Shown piece after piece: positions 1 through 8,835 of a stretch of 64,000 bases of DNA. This DNA comes from DASPWW01 sp963803425 (GTDB taxonomy: Bacteria; Actinomycetota; Thermoleophilia; Solirubrobacterales; 70-9). The stretch spans positions 1-64,000 of the forward strand of contig CAWDMA010000002.1 in NCBI GenBank assembly GCA_963803425.1, given 5' to 3'. How positions within the stretch are numbered: the first letter of the stretch is position 1; each line of letters starts with the position of its first letter. Under the pieces are notes generated by a model that had not been told where the DNA came from, did no database searches, and was given only the letters and a program-made list of their open reading frames with translations. A program made the position numbers and the translations under genes.

Positions 1-1193
1 TTGAAGTAGGCGGCGGTGTTGAGCAGCGTCTTTGCGTTGGTGCCGGTGAGGCTGCGCTTGGTGACGATCAGTCCCAGCCCTTTGGTGACTTGGTCGACGT
101 GTCCTTCGAGGATGCGGTTGGCGCGCTGGTAGACGAACGCCTGGGCCTCGGGGCTGCCCTCGCGGTAGAGCGCGTGCGCGCAGGCTCACAGCTTCTCGGC
201 CACGTGCAGGTAGTCGAGAATCAGGGTGACCTGCTGGAAGCGTGAGGCGACGCGCTGCTGCAGCGCGCGCTCGCCGTCGGTGACGATCACCCAGGTGTGC
301 CGGCGGCGCGGATCGCGTCGCCTCATCTCGGCGCCGACGTCTGCGATGAACGCGTCCTTCTCGGCGGTGAGGCTGGCCCATACCCGCTTGTGGCTGGGCT
401 TGGCGCGCGGTGGACGCTGGGGTCGCTCGCCGCTTTCGAACAGGCTGTCGAGCACATCCTGGGGGGTGCGGTGAACGGGGGTCTGGCTATGCACGGTGGC
501 GACGGTTGCCATCCGCTTCTTGTTGGCCTTCTGCCCCTTGCTGCGGCGCACCACGCGCAGGGCGCGCTCTGGCTTGACCATCGGGATGCCCTTGCAGTCG
601 ATCGCCGCCACCAGGATCTCGCCCTTGGCCGGCTTGACGCAGGCGGCGGGGCGCTGGGCGTAGAACGGCTCGAAGTCCACGGCCGCCTCACGCACCAACT
701 GCTCGGCCGAGAGTTTGGGCACCTTGATGCCGGTCGTCTCGGCCGTGAACGCGATCGCCTCGTCAAACGGCGAGCAGACGACAGCGCGCAACAGCCGCCG
801 CTGACACTCGTAGCTGTAGATCCGCCCCGGCAGCTGAAGCTCCCGGTCGAGCGGGTGGATCGTCTGATGCCCGGGCGTGCCGTAGCCGATCCTGCTCACC
901 CTGACCTCGCCGAACAGTGTCAGCACCGCGCGCGTGTGGCGCCGCTTGTAGGCCAGCCTGACCGGTCCTTCGGCGTCCCGAACGATGATCGCCTCGCCGA
1001 CGTCGCCCTCGCCGCGGGAATCGATGTGCACCTGCAGCGCCCGCCTGAGCAGCTCGCGGCCACGGGGCTCTGAGCCGCGCTCGAGCTCTGAGAGCGACAG
1101 CCGCGCCTCGCCGGCGTCGGCCAAAAACCGCTCAAGCTCGCCGAACGCGCCAAGGGCGGTGGCCTCCTCGAGCGCCGGGCCCACACTCCGCAT
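1..1193 (-). pseudogene. ISKra4-family transposase, cut by window edge and carrying a stop codon
   Basis: The product is a transposase of the ISKra4 type, recognised from its overall sequence (for example IDCKGIPMVKPERALRVVRR and VIVTDGERAL). The reading frame starts at the ATG at 1193 and reaches a TGA at 186-188 after AEKL. Beyond this stop the same frame continues for about 60 more sensible residues (ACAHALYREG, then RANRILEGHVDQVTKGLGL) up to the window edge. A TGG-to-TGA change at a Trp codon would explain it. No frameshift is seen. The gene is divergent from the DUF6788 gene at 1218, with only a palindrome between them. The family call is from memory of the sequence type and no search was run. 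Confidence 0.82.
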
Positions 1194-1196
1194 GAG

Positions 1197-1217
1197 CGAT
1201 AAGTATGATACTTATCG
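1197..1217. promoter_or_regulatory. 21-bp perfect palindrome filling the divergent intergenic space
   Basis: Arms CGATAAGTAT and ATACTTATCG are exact reverse complements around a single G at 1207. The palindrome occupies almost all of the 24 bases between the two divergent start codons (1193 and 1218), leaving no room for a separate ribosome binding site on either side. It is probably an operator or a dyad promoter core for the transposase and its DUF6788 partner. Function is inferred. Confidence 0.6.
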
Positions 1218-1634
1218 ATGACACAACAGCGACCCTCCAAAGCCCAGCTCGAACGCCAGCTACAGTGCCTGCGCCGCGACTACGAGGCCGCTAAGGCGCG
1301 CATCGGCGAAATCGGCTTCATCTGCGAGGGCTCACTGCAAGAGCTCTACACCGCCTGCGGCAACCCCAACTGCCGCTGCGCCGACCCCGAGCGCCGCCAC
1401 GGCCCCTACTGGCAGCTCACCTGGAAGGAGCACGGCAAGACCGTCACTCGCCGACTATCCGCCGAAGACGCCGCCCTCTACCAGCAGTGGATCGCAAACC
1501 GCCGCCAGCTCGAAGCCCTCCTGGACCAGATGCGCGACCTCTCCCGCCGGGCCGGCGAACAGATACTGGCCAACCGCGGCCGCCCATACCACGGGCCGCA
1601 GCGTCCCCGCCGCCAGCGCCGCTCAGCCAGCTAG
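1218..1634 (+). CDS. DUF6788-family protein next to the ISKra4 transposase
   Basis: A 138-residue protein with an N-terminal helical segment (residues 1-30), then a conserved core containing GSLQELYTACGNPNCRC and HGPYWQLTWKEHGKTVTRRL (about residues 38-80), and an Arg/Pro-rich tail. Spaced Cys residues (CGNPNCRC) suggest metal binding. Proteins of this kind (DUF6788) are often encoded beside ISKra4-type transposases, as here. Their role is unknown to me; an accessory or regulatory role in transposition is a guess. The ATG directly follows the palindrome at 1197-1217, so the mRNA may be nearly leaderless. Confidence 0.75.
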   Translation: MTQQRPSKAQLERQLQCLRRDYEAAKARIGEIGFICEGSLQELYTACGNPNCRCADPERRHGPYWQLTWKEHGKTVTRRLSAEDAALYQQWIANRRQLEALLDQMRDLSRRAGEQILANRGRPYHGPQRPRRQRRSAS

Positions 1635-1649
1635 AGCAACCAAAACCCC

Positions 1650-1667
1650 GGGACATCACGATGTCCC
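1650..1667 (+). terminator. Hairpin after the DUF6788 gene
   Basis: GGGACAT and ATGTCCC pair around a CACG loop, starting 15 bases after the DUF6788 stop codon. CCGCTTTTGCG follows. It fits a weak intrinsic terminator; the T run is only four bases. Confidence 0.5.
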
Positions 1668-3145
1668 CCGCTTTTGCGCCCCTCAACATGCGCCACCGCG
1701 CACCGAAAACCACCGCCTACCAGGCACTTCTAACTCGTCCTGAAGTAGCCACGCCGTGTGTCACGAACGCTGAAGGGGGAGCCGTGTAGAAGACTCTTCA
1801 CATAGGCGGTGCTGTGCAGGAGATGGAGGCTTGTTGGCCCTCCAGCGTCGGCCTGCGGGGGCAGGCGTCAAACCGCCCTGGTGCTGCGTTGGCTGAAGAC
1901 CGTCGTGGTGAGCGTCCAGGGAAAAGGCGCGGCGTTGATCGCGTCAGGTGGGGACCAGGAAGACGTTCCAGAAGCGCTGGTCCGGGGGATCCGGGTGGGC
2001 GTGCGCTGTTGAGGCGTCGATAAGTAGGTCAGATGGCATCGAAACCGAGGGACCTGGTGTTTCCTCTCGGGATGAGCCTGGCGGGTGCCCGTGTTATTGG
2101 CCAGGTGGTGCCCGGCGTAGAGGCGGCGTGAGCCTGGTCTGCGGCTCTTGCACGGAACGTGAGAAGGCGAGCGTCGAAACGGCCGATCCGGGGGTGCGGT
2201 TCAGGTCCCGGGTTGCGAGAGGGAGCGTGCCGAGGCAGAAACCGAAGGCACTGAGTACCAGTTGCGGCGCTCGCTGGCGGACCGGCTCGTAGTAGCTTTG
2301 AAGCCGCCTGCTCGCTGGGGTGGGGGTGGAGCGAAGGGGCCGGCTCACCAGGAATGTCGGTTCGTTCAACCGGGGCTGCGGCCCTGGGAGGAAGCGAAGA
2401 TGAACATGCCAAAGCCCAAGGACAAGCCGTTTGCGATTCCCAAGTCGATGGTGTGGGAGGCGTATCGGCGGGTTGCGGCCAACAAGGGTGCCCCGGGTGT
2501 GGACGGGCAGGCGCTGGACGAGTTCGAGGCCGATCTTGAGGGACAACCTCTACAAGATCTGGAATGTGCGCAACGAATGCTGAGAGAAGGTGATTTGTAG
2601 GTGCTTGCCGGATCGAGGCATTGCTCTACGGGAGATGGGGGACTGTTGGCCCTCCGGGATCGTCCTATGGGGGACGGTCTCAAACCACCACGTGCTGCGT
2701 TGGCTGAAGACCGTCGTGGTGAGCGACGTGGAAAAGGCGTCCTTGAGGCGTCAGGTGGGGATCAGGGAGACGACTGTCGTTCGAAGTGTCGAGAACTTAA
2801 AGATGGCATCAGAACCGGGTTGGGTTCCAGAACCCGGGATGGAGTCTGGCGGGTGCCCATGTATTGGCCAGGCGGTGTCCGGCATAGAGGCGGCGTGAAC
2901 CTGATCTGCGGCTCTCGTAGGGAACGTTGGAAGGTGGACGCGGACATAGTCTCGGTCTGGTTGGCCGGGGCGATAGGGAGCCCTCCAAGCGGCGGAAACC
3001 GTGAGGGGTTGAGTACCGTTGCCGCGTCTGCTGGCGGACCGTCTCGTAGTAGCGGGGATGCCTCTGTAATGGGGGTGGAGCCAAGGGGACGGCTCGTCCG
3101 TGGTTGGTTTGGGTGGCCAACCGGCCATTGGTCGGGAGGAGCCCA

Positions 3146-4408
3146 GTGAATCAGCCGAAGTCGACAGAGAAGCCGTTTGCGATCCCGAAGCAGGCGGTGG
3201 TGGAAGCGTTCAAGAAGGTGAAGGGGAACCAGGGTGGGCCGGGGGTGGATGGGTGCACGATCGAGGAGTTTGAGTCCGAGCTGCGGGACAGGTTGTACGT
3301 GACTTGGAATCGGATGTCCTCGGGGTCGTACTTTCCGCCTCCGGTGAAGGTTGTCAAGATACCGAAGCCGCACGGCGGTGGCATGCGGATGCTCGGGGTG
3401 CCGACTGTGGCAGATCGAGTGGCGCAGACGGTCGTGGCCATGGAGTTGGAGAAGGTGGTGGAGCCGAAGTTCCACCGTAGCTCCTATGGGTATCGGCCGG
3501 GCCGCTCGCCGTTGGATGCGGTTGAGGTATGTCGGCAGCGGTGTTTTACGCACCCGTGGGTGTTGGATTGTGACATCGCCGGGTTCTTTGACAACGTTTC
3601 GCATGATCTCATCGTCAAGGCGGTGAAGGCCAACACCGACCTGAAGTGGGTGGTGTTGTATGTGGAGCGGTGGCTGAAGGCGCCGTTGCAGCATCCGGAT
3701 GGCACCCTGGAGCAGCGCGATCGCGGAACCCCGCAAGGGTCGGCGATCTCACCGCTGCTCGCAAACCTCTTCTTGCATTATGCGTTCGATCAGTGGATGG
3801 CTCGGGAGTTCCCGAGCGTCTCGTTCGAGCGGTACTGCGATGACATCGTGGTCCATGGCTTCAGCGAGAAGCAGACCCGGTATTTGGGTCGGCGGATCGC
3901 CGCCAGGCTGCGCGAGGTCGGGCTGCGTTTGCATCCCGACAAGACGAAGATCGTCTACTGCCAACAGGATGGGCGAGAGGACTCCTATGAGTGCACCTCG
4001 TTCACCTTCTTGGGGTTCACGTTTCGCAAGCGCGCAGCACGCGGTTCGGAGGGAACCGTGTTCAACGGGTTCCTTCCGGCCGTCAGCAAAGACGCGATGC
4101 AGAAGATGAATCGCGCCGTGCACAGCTGGCGGTTGCACCGCTGGACGTCGCTGTCATTGAACGAACTTGCGGCATGGATCAACCAGATCGTGCGCGGGTG
4201 GGTCGACTACTACGGCCGGTACTACCGGACGGCGTTGAGACCTCTTCTACGCCGGATCAATGCCTACATCCTGCGGTGGGCACGCAAGAAATACAAACGG
4301 CTACGGGCGTTCAAGCGAGCCATGGCGTGGTGGACCGGAGTCGTGACACGCGACCCCACTCTCCTCAGCCACTGGCAATGGACGACCATCGCCTGGATGA
4401 CTGGATGA
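3146..4408 (+). CDS. ltrA: Group II intron reverse transcriptase/maturase (inner intron)
   Basis: A protein of about 420 residues that copies intron RNA into DNA and helps splicing. It shows an N-terminal RT segment (KPFAIPKQAVVEAFKKVKG, GGPGVDG), finger and palm motifs (RMSSGSYFPPPVKVV, GYRPGRSPLDAV, DCDIAGFFDNVSHDL, RGTPQGSAISPLLANLFLHY), the catalytic loop FERYCDDIVVH (YCDD) and a maturase domain X (GWVDYYGRYYRTALR). There is no HNH endonuclease domain at the C-terminus. I chose the GTG at 3146 because GGGAGGA lies six bases upstream; an in-frame start at 3104 lacks this. The gene itself contains the sequence TGGAATCGGATG, the same site its intron occupies in the outer RT. Confidence 0.92.
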   Translation: MNQPKSTEKPFAIPKQAVVEAFKKVKGNQGGPGVDGCTIEEFESELRDRLYVTWNRMSSGSYFPPPVKVVKIPKPHGGGMRMLGVPTVADRVAQTVVAMELEKVVEPKFHRSSYGYRPGRSPLDAVEVCRQRCFTHPWVLDCDIAGFFDNVSHDLIVKAVKANTDLKWVVLYVERWLKAPLQHPDGTLEQRDRGTPQGSAISPLLANLFLHYAFDQWMAREFPSVSFERYCDDIVVHGFSEKQTRYLGRRIAARLREVGLRLHPDKTKIVYCQQDGREDSYECTSFTFLGFTFRKRAARGSEGTVFNGFLPAVSKDAMQKMNRAVHSWRLHRWTSLSLNELAAWINQIVRGWVDYYGRYYRTALRPLLRRINAYILRWARKKYKRLRAFKRAMAWWTGVVTRDPTLLSHWQWTTIAWMTG

Positions 4409-4411
4409 GAA

Positions 4412-4485
4412 GAGCCCGGTGACGGGAGACTGTCACGCCGGGATCTGTGGGAGCCCGGGGGTGCGATTCCCCCGGGCGACCCGAC
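4412..4485 (+). ncRNA. Domains V and VI of the inner group II intron
   Basis: Domain V is the 34-base hairpin 4412-4445, with GAGCCCGGTGAC pairing to GTCACGCCGGGATC around GGAGAC. Domain VI follows at about 4448-4483, a GC-rich stem (GGGAGCCCGGGGG / CCCCCGGGCGACCC). It lies right after the RT stop codon, as usual. Confidence 0.85.
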
Positions 4486-4772
4486 CGGATGAGCTCGGGG
4501 ACCTGGTTTCCGCCACCGGTCAGGGCGGTTGAGATCCCCAAGCCTCACAGCCCGGGGACCAGGATGCTAGGCGTGCCCACGGTCGCAGACAGGATCGCTC
4601 AAACGGTCGCGGCCAGATACTTGGAGCCGTTGGTGGAGCCGAGGTTCCACCCGATTCCTATGGCTACCGGCCGGGAAGGTCGGCCCATGACGCGCTCGGG
4701 GCATGTCGGCAGCGGTGCTGGAAGTACGACTGGGTTATTGATTTGGATGTCCAGAAGTTTTTGGTGCCATCG

Positions 4773-7004
4773 TCACACTGCCTCTCCATTCATCGTGGTT
4801 GTGTCAAATAGTGACTGGTCAGGCAGAATCACCTGGATTCGCAGACCTTTTCGCCGTCCGTTGCGCACGTGGATCGCTTGCAGCTCGCCGCGCTTTACAC
4901 GCTGCAACACGGTCTGGCGCGAGACGCCGAGAATCCGCATCGCGTCGAGGATCGGAACATAGCCGGGCGGTGAGTCTTCGACGAACAGCGCGCGGAGTTC
5001 GTCGTTGACGCGGATCCGCCAGGGGGCGCCGGGGGTGTCCTGCTCGCCGGCGATGAACCCGGCCTGCAGCCAGCGGTGGAGCGTCGACGCCGCGACGCCG
5101 AGCTCCTCGGCGGCTTTGCCGATCGGCAGCAGCTCGCCGTTGGGTGGCTCGGCCGGCGGCTTGTACGTTGGGATTCCGCGGTGGCGACGCAGGCCGCCGA
5201 CGATGATCGCGGTGAACCGCTCGCCCCGGGCGGAGCGGCGGCCTTGGCGGTTGAGGATCGCGGCGATCGTCGCGTCGTCGTAGTGGGTGGCGAGCCGCGT
5301 GAGCAGGGCGATCGTGTCCTCGTCGGTGCGGATCTTGGGCTGCTGCGTTGCCAGCGGCACGGCCATCTCGGTGAGCGCGCCGCCTTGCCAGCGCAGGGTG
5401 AGTGTCGCGCGGCGCTCTTGGCGGTTGACGTCGACGATCACCTCCTCGATTACGCACCGAATGAGCTGCTTGCGGTCGCGGTCGGTGGTGGTCGGCGCCG
5501 ACCACACCCGGCCGAGATCGGAGCCGAGCGCCAGCAGCTGCTCGCGCTCCTGGTCGGTGAGCGTGCGCGGGCGCTGACGCGCGCGCAGCCGTAGCTCGGC
5601 CTCGGCCTCGGCGAGCGCGCCGAGCGCTTTCTCCCAGTCGCGCTCAAGGCCGCGGGCCACGAGCCGGTGCTCGGGCTCGACCTGGCGGTAGCGGCGCTCG
5701 GCCCGCTCGGCCTCATACCGGGCGCGCTCGACCTGCAGCCGCCACTGTTGAAGCGCCGCGTCATGGTCTTGCTCGAGCGCCTCGGCCGCCTGCAGCGCAG
5801 CCTTGACCCCCGCGGGCGTGAGCGCCTCAAGCAGCGCGCTCGCGACCGCCTCGTCGATCCGCCCGCCGCCGACCCTGATGCACCACTGGCCGCGGCCCTC
5901 GACCAGCACGCTCCCCGGGCAATGATACGCCGGGCTCTTCTGACCGCGCTTGCCCTGATAGTGCACCTTGAGCTTGCGCCCGCAGCGCGCGCACACCGCG
6001 ATCCCCTGAAGCAGCGCCTGCCCCTCGCGCACCGCGCCGCCGGGCTCGTGCGCGCGCGGGCGCGTGTTCGACGCCAGCTGCGTCTGGATACGCTCGAACG
6101 TCGCCTTGTCGATGTAACCGGGGTGGTGATTCCAGATCAACACCTCCCATTCTTCCTGGGGCAGCTTGCGAGTGCGCTTGCGCGGCTGGCCGTGCTCGTC
6201 CACGTATCGCTCGCGGCGCGACTTGCCAAACGCGTACGCGCCCGCGTACACCGGGCTGGTGAGCACGCTGTGCACCTGGTGATACGACGGTGTCACCCAC
6301 TGGATCTCCCCGTTCTGCCAGCGCCTGAGCGGAAACAGCACGCCCTCGGAGCGCATCCACAGCCACACCTGGCGCGCCGAGCAAAGCTCCGAGAAGCGCG
6401 TGAAGATCGTGTCGATCGCGCCGCGGACGGCCTCGTCAGGATCCAGCAGGATCTCCCCGTCGCCCTCGCCCCACACCAGCCCGACGGGCACGCCCCGGCG
6501 CAGCTCGCCGCGCCTGGCCTTGTTGCGGATCCCGCCGTCCAGGCGCTGGCGGATCATGTGCAGCTCAAGCTCGCTGTACATACCTTTCATCCCCAAGAGG
6601 ATCCTGTCGTTCATCACGCCAGGGTGGTACAACCCCTCAAGGTCGCCGACGACAGTGTCGGTCACACCGCACAGGTCAAGCAGTCGGTACCACTCACTAT
6701 TGTTGCGAGCCACCCGCGAGACCTCGAGCCCCAGCACCAGGCCGGCGTGGCCGAGCCCGACCTCCGCCGTCAGCCTGGTGAACCCCGAGCGGTCGGCCGT
6801 CCCGTCGGCCGTGATCCCCAGGTCGTCGTCGATCACCACAACCCGCTCGCGGGCGAAACCAAGCTCGACCGCGCGCTCCACCAGCGCGTACTGGCGCGCG
6901 GTCGACTCGACGTTGTTCAGAACCTGCCCCTGCGAGGATTGGCGCGGGTAGATGAACGCCTGGCGGCGCAAGTGCAACGCGGTCAGCTTCGAGTTCTCAC
7001 TCAC
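4773..7004 (-). CDS. Large serine recombinase with C-terminal HTH domains
   Basis: A 743-residue site-specific recombinase. The resolvase-type catalytic domain is at residues 15-160, with the likely nucleophile in YPRQSS (Ser23) and conserved Arg in LEVSRVARN and RQRLDGG. A recombinase DNA-binding domain follows (about 175-300), then a zinc ribbon (CARCGRK ... YHCPG, about 335-375) and a long Arg/Glu-rich coiled coil (about 400-480). The C-terminus has two MerR-like helix-turn-helix segments (PIGKAAEELGVAASTLHRWL and PILDAMRILGVSRQTVLQRV), which is unusual for the family and may direct binding or autoregulation. It probably moves the element that carries it. The frame is intact. Confidence 0.93.
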   Translation of the reverse strand: MSENSKLTALHLRRQAFIYPRQSSQGQVLNNVESTARQYALVERAVELGFARERVVVIDDDLGITADGTADRSGFTRLTAEVGLGHAGLVLGLEVSRVARNNSEWYRLLDLCGVTDTVVGDLEGLYHPGVMNDRILLGMKGMYSELELHMIRQRLDGGIRNKARRGELRRGVPVGLVWGEGDGEILLDPDEAVRGAIDTIFTRFSELCSARQVWLWMRSEGVLFPLRRWQNGEIQWVTPSYHQVHSVLTSPVYAGAYAFGKSRRERYVDEHGQPRKRTRKLPQEEWEVLIWNHHPGYIDKATFERIQTQLASNTRPRAHEPGGAVREGQALLQGIAVCARCGRKLKVHYQGKRGQKSPAYHCPGSVLVEGRGQWCIRVGGGRIDEAVASALLEALTPAGVKAALQAAEALEQDHDAALQQWRLQVERARYEAERAERRYRQVEPEHRLVARGLERDWEKALGALAEAEAELRLRARQRPRTLTDQEREQLLALGSDLGRVWSAPTTTDRDRKQLIRCVIEEVIVDVNRQERRATLTLRWQGGALTEMAVPLATQQPKIRTDEDTIALLTRLATHYDDATIAAILNRQGRRSARGERFTAIIVGGLRRHRGIPTYKPPAEPPNGELLPIGKAAEELGVAASTLHRWLQAGFIAGEQDTPGAPWRIRVNDELRALFVEDSPPGYVPILDAMRILGVSRQTVLQRVKRGELQAIHVRNGRRKGLRIQVILPDQSLFDTTTMNGEAV

Positions 7005-7049
7005 CGATGAACGGCTCCCATATCCGTGACACCGACAACGACGACGACC

Positions 7050-7068
7050 GTGTCAGTGACAGTGACAC
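7050..7068. promoter_or_regulatory. Inverted repeat upstream of the serine recombinase gene
   Basis: GTGTCA and TGACAC flank a seven-base centre that itself repeats GTGACA. It lies 46 bases upstream of the recombinase start, and a related GTGACAC is at 7026-7032. This could be an operator bound by the recombinase or its HTH domains. Function is inferred only. Confidence 0.35.
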
Positions 7069-7210
7069 GACTCGATGCGCACCCGGGCCGGCGCCGGCGC
7101 GGGTCGTGCAGGCCCGGAATTCGGGGGTGCTGCGAGTCGAACGGACTCGCCACAAGCCCGCAAACGGGCTGAGGACGCGCCGGGCAGCAACCGGACGGCC
7201 CCAGCAACGC

Positions 7211-7483
7211 TCACACCGGCTCATCGCCCGCCGCCGTCACCCGCTCGGCCAGCTCCGCCAGCGCAAGCAGGCAGAACGCCAGATCGCGCGCCGCGTCCGG
7301 GCGCAGGCAGCTGACCACCGGCGCCCCGGGCGCGACCGGCCGTCCCTGCGCGTCGCTGATTTCGCCCGCTCCCTCGTCGCACAGGCAGACCGTCACCAGC
7401 TGCAGCGCGCTGCCGTCGATCCACCCCTTCTCACTCATCCCTTCCTCCAAGCGCGCCTTGATCTCCCACCTGTGCTCGATCAT
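7211..7483 (-). CDS. Small protein of the serine recombinase element, function unknown
   Basis: A 90-residue protein beginning MIEHRWEIKARLEEGM and ending in a Leu/Ala-rich helix (AFCLLALAELAERV). It is encoded between the 73-residue ORF and the recombinase, with its start overlapping the upstream gene, as in a translationally coupled operon. I do not recognise a domain. The acidic, helical makeup is compatible with a recombinase accessory factor, but this is a guess. Confidence 0.55.
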   Translation of the reverse strand: MIEHRWEIKARLEEGMSEKGWIDGSALQLVTVCLCDEGAGEISDAQGRPVAPGAPVVSCLRPDAARDLAFCLLALAELAERVTAAGDEPV

Positions 7484-7649
7484 CGAGCACCTCCTCGCCC
7501 GCGACCGTCCGCGCGATCAGCGCCGCCAACAGCGTCATCGCGGTCTGACGCTGCTCGGCGCCCACCAGTTCCCACAGCGCCGCCCCCGGCGCCGGACACT
7601 CGGCTAGATCCAGACGCAGCTGCATCGCTTCGCTCCTGGGCGCGATCAT
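7431..7649 (-). CDS. Small protein of the serine recombinase element, function unknown
   Basis: The believable part starts at MIAPRSEAMQLRLDL (about 73 residues; an alternative start is the Met at 7625). It contains a helical core, GAALWELVGAEQRQTAMTLLAALIARTV. It lies between the DUF5372 gene and the 90-residue gene, overlapping both in other frames. Short proteins with this W-x-x-L ... TLLAxLIA pattern commonly accompany serine recombinase elements with DUF5372. Role unknown. Confidence 0.55.
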   Translation of the reverse strand: MIAPRSEAMQLRLDLAECPAPGAALWELVGAEQRQTAMTLLAALIARTVAGEEVLDDRAQVGDQGALGGRDE

Positions 7650-7956
7650 CGCGCCCCGCCCGGACGCCAGCGCGCCGGTCCCCCGCGTCCCCTTGCCCAG
7701 CGGCGCGCAGCACGCCATCGAGCACGCGACGCATCGCCAACAGATCCTCAAGCAAGCCCAGCGTCTCCTCGCGACGTGTCGCGCGACGCGTCGCCGCCGG
7801 CGGCGGCACCGCCTGACCCTCCAGATCGGTCCACGCCGCCGGGAGCAGTAGCCGGCTGCCGTCCGCCAGCACGACGATCAGCTCCAGCCGCCGGCGACGG
7901 CGCATCCACCCGATCAGCTCAAGCGAGCGACCCTCCAACGGATGACGCGCCCGCAC
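7480..7956 (-). CDS. DUF5372-like protein of the serine recombinase element
   Basis: Residues 1-75 resemble DUF5372: RHPLEGRSLELIGWMRRRR, then VVLADGSRLLLPAAWTDLEG. The second half (from about residue 85) is Gly/Arg/Asp-rich and overlaps the next gene in another frame, so the true protein may end near residue 80 with a frameshift, or simply overlap. The start is a GTG at 7956. The frame is open further upstream to the element's right edge (HLDGFPATVRV precedes it), so a non-standard start is possible. Members are found with transposases and recombinases; biochemical role unknown. Confidence 0.6.
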   Translation of the reverse strand: MRARHPLEGRSLELIGWMRRRRRLELIVVLADGSRLLLPAAWTDLEGQAVPPPAATRRATRREETLGLLEDLLAMRRVLDGVLRAAGQGDAGDRRAGVRAGRDDRAQERSDAAASGSSRVSGAGGGAVGTGGRRAASDRDDAVGGADRADGRGRGGAR

Positions 7957-8835
7957 AACCCGGACCGTCGCCGGGAAGCCATCGAGGTGGGTCTTGTGTC
8001 GTGTCTTCTTTCGACACCGTTCCCTGGGACCTCGTGGTTCGTGCGGTGCAGGCGGTGACCGACTGCCCGTGGGTGCTGCTGTATGTCAAGCGGTGGCTGG
8101 CTGCCCCGCTGCAGCACCCGGACGGCACCCTAGTCGAGCGGGATAAGGGAACTCCGCAAGGATCGGCGATCTCGCCGACCCTGACGAACCTGTTCATGCA
8201 CTTTGCGTTCGATTCGTGGATGGCCCGGGAGTTCCCGGGCTGCCCGTTTGAGCGCTATTCCGATGATGCCGTCGTGCACTGCAAGTCACGGCCGCAAGCG
8301 GAGTACGTGCGGGCCAGGATCGCCGCGCGAATGAAAGAGGTTGGGCTACGGCTGCACCCCGAGAAGACGAGGATCGTCTATTGCAAGGACGATAACCGTC
8401 GGGGTCAGCACGGGCACGTCAGCTTCACCTTCCTCGGATTCGCCTTCCGGCCACGGGGAGCGATCAACAGCAAGGACGGGAGTGGCTTCACCGCGTTCTT
8501 GCCCGCGATCAGCCCCGAGGCGCTCGAGGCCAAGAGCGACCGGCTCCGCGAACTGCGGATCCACAGGCAAGTAAACCTGTCGCTGGACGACCTGGCGGAA
8601 TGGCTGAACCCCATCATCGCCGGGTGGATGAACTACTACGGCCGGTACTACCGGACCGGGTCGTATCCCCTCCTGCGGCGCGTCAACATCTACCTGAGGC
8701 GCTGGGCAGGGAAGAAGTACCGACGGCTGCGGACCCACAAGCGGTTCAAGCGGTGGTGGACCGGGCTACTCCAACGAGAGCCCGGCCTGTTCGCCCAATG
8801 GCAGTGGGTCCGCTCGCCCTAAAGGTTGGTGAGAA

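Larger units (their letters stand above)
2566..4485 (+). mobile_element. Inner group II intron (1920 bp, complete) inside the outer intron's RT gene
   Basis: The 5' boundary is GTGCGCAACG directly after TGGAAT in the outer RT codons I-W-N, and the 3' boundary is CGACCCGAC directly before CGGATGAGC (R-M-S). Removing 2566-4485 restores the outer RT reading W-N-R-M-S-S-G without gap. It carries a leader RNA of about 580 bases (2566-3145), an intact RT gene (3146-4408) and domains V-VI (4412-4485). It looks complete and possibly active. Confidence 0.9.
4763..8008 (-). mobile_element. Large serine recombinase element inserted in the outer intron
   Basis: Rejoining the outer RT codons across this segment (K-F-F at 4755-4762 to D-T-V-P-W from 8012) places the ends at a shared short T run (TTTTT at 4758-4762 and TTT at 8009-8011). 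This agrees with serine recombinases, which exchange strands at a two-base core and leave no long target duplication. The element is about 3.25 kb and carries four same-strand genes: a DUF5372 protein, two small ORFs and the recombinase, whose stop codon is within 13 bases of the left end. The exact crossover bases are uncertain by two or three. Confidence 0.8.
2400..8822 (+). pseudogene. ltrA: Reverse transcriptase/maturase of the outer intron, in three pieces
   Basis: Piece A (2400-2565) starts at an ATG with GGGAGGA upstream and runs MNMPKPKDKPFAIPK... to IWN, with one extra G near 2540 (GAGGGAC where GAGGAC is expected). Piece B (4486-4762) resumes exactly with RMSSGTWFPPPVRAVEIPKPH and ends at VQKFF, with one base missing near 4654. 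Piece C (8009-8822) resumes with FDTVPWDLV, holds the polymerase motif FERYSDDAVVH (YSDD in place of the common YADD), and ends with a maturase-like segment (GWMNYYGRYYRTG). The inner intron sits between A and B and the serine recombinase element between B and C. The protein can only form if the inner intron splices out, and it is still broken by the second insertion. Confidence 0.85.

Noticed and set aside
297..1073. Long open frame opposite the ISKra4 transposase
   Set aside because: It mirrors the transposase codons, as expected in GC-rich DNA, and has no family features.
3146..4408. Reverse transcriptase as part of a retron or diversity-generating retroelement
   Set aside because: It has a maturase domain, group II motifs and domains V-VI right after it; no template/variable repeat pair or msr/msd region is seen.
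4773..7956. Serine recombinase region as a prophage
   Set aside because: The element is only 3.25 kb by the RT codon boundaries and has no phage structural or replication genes.
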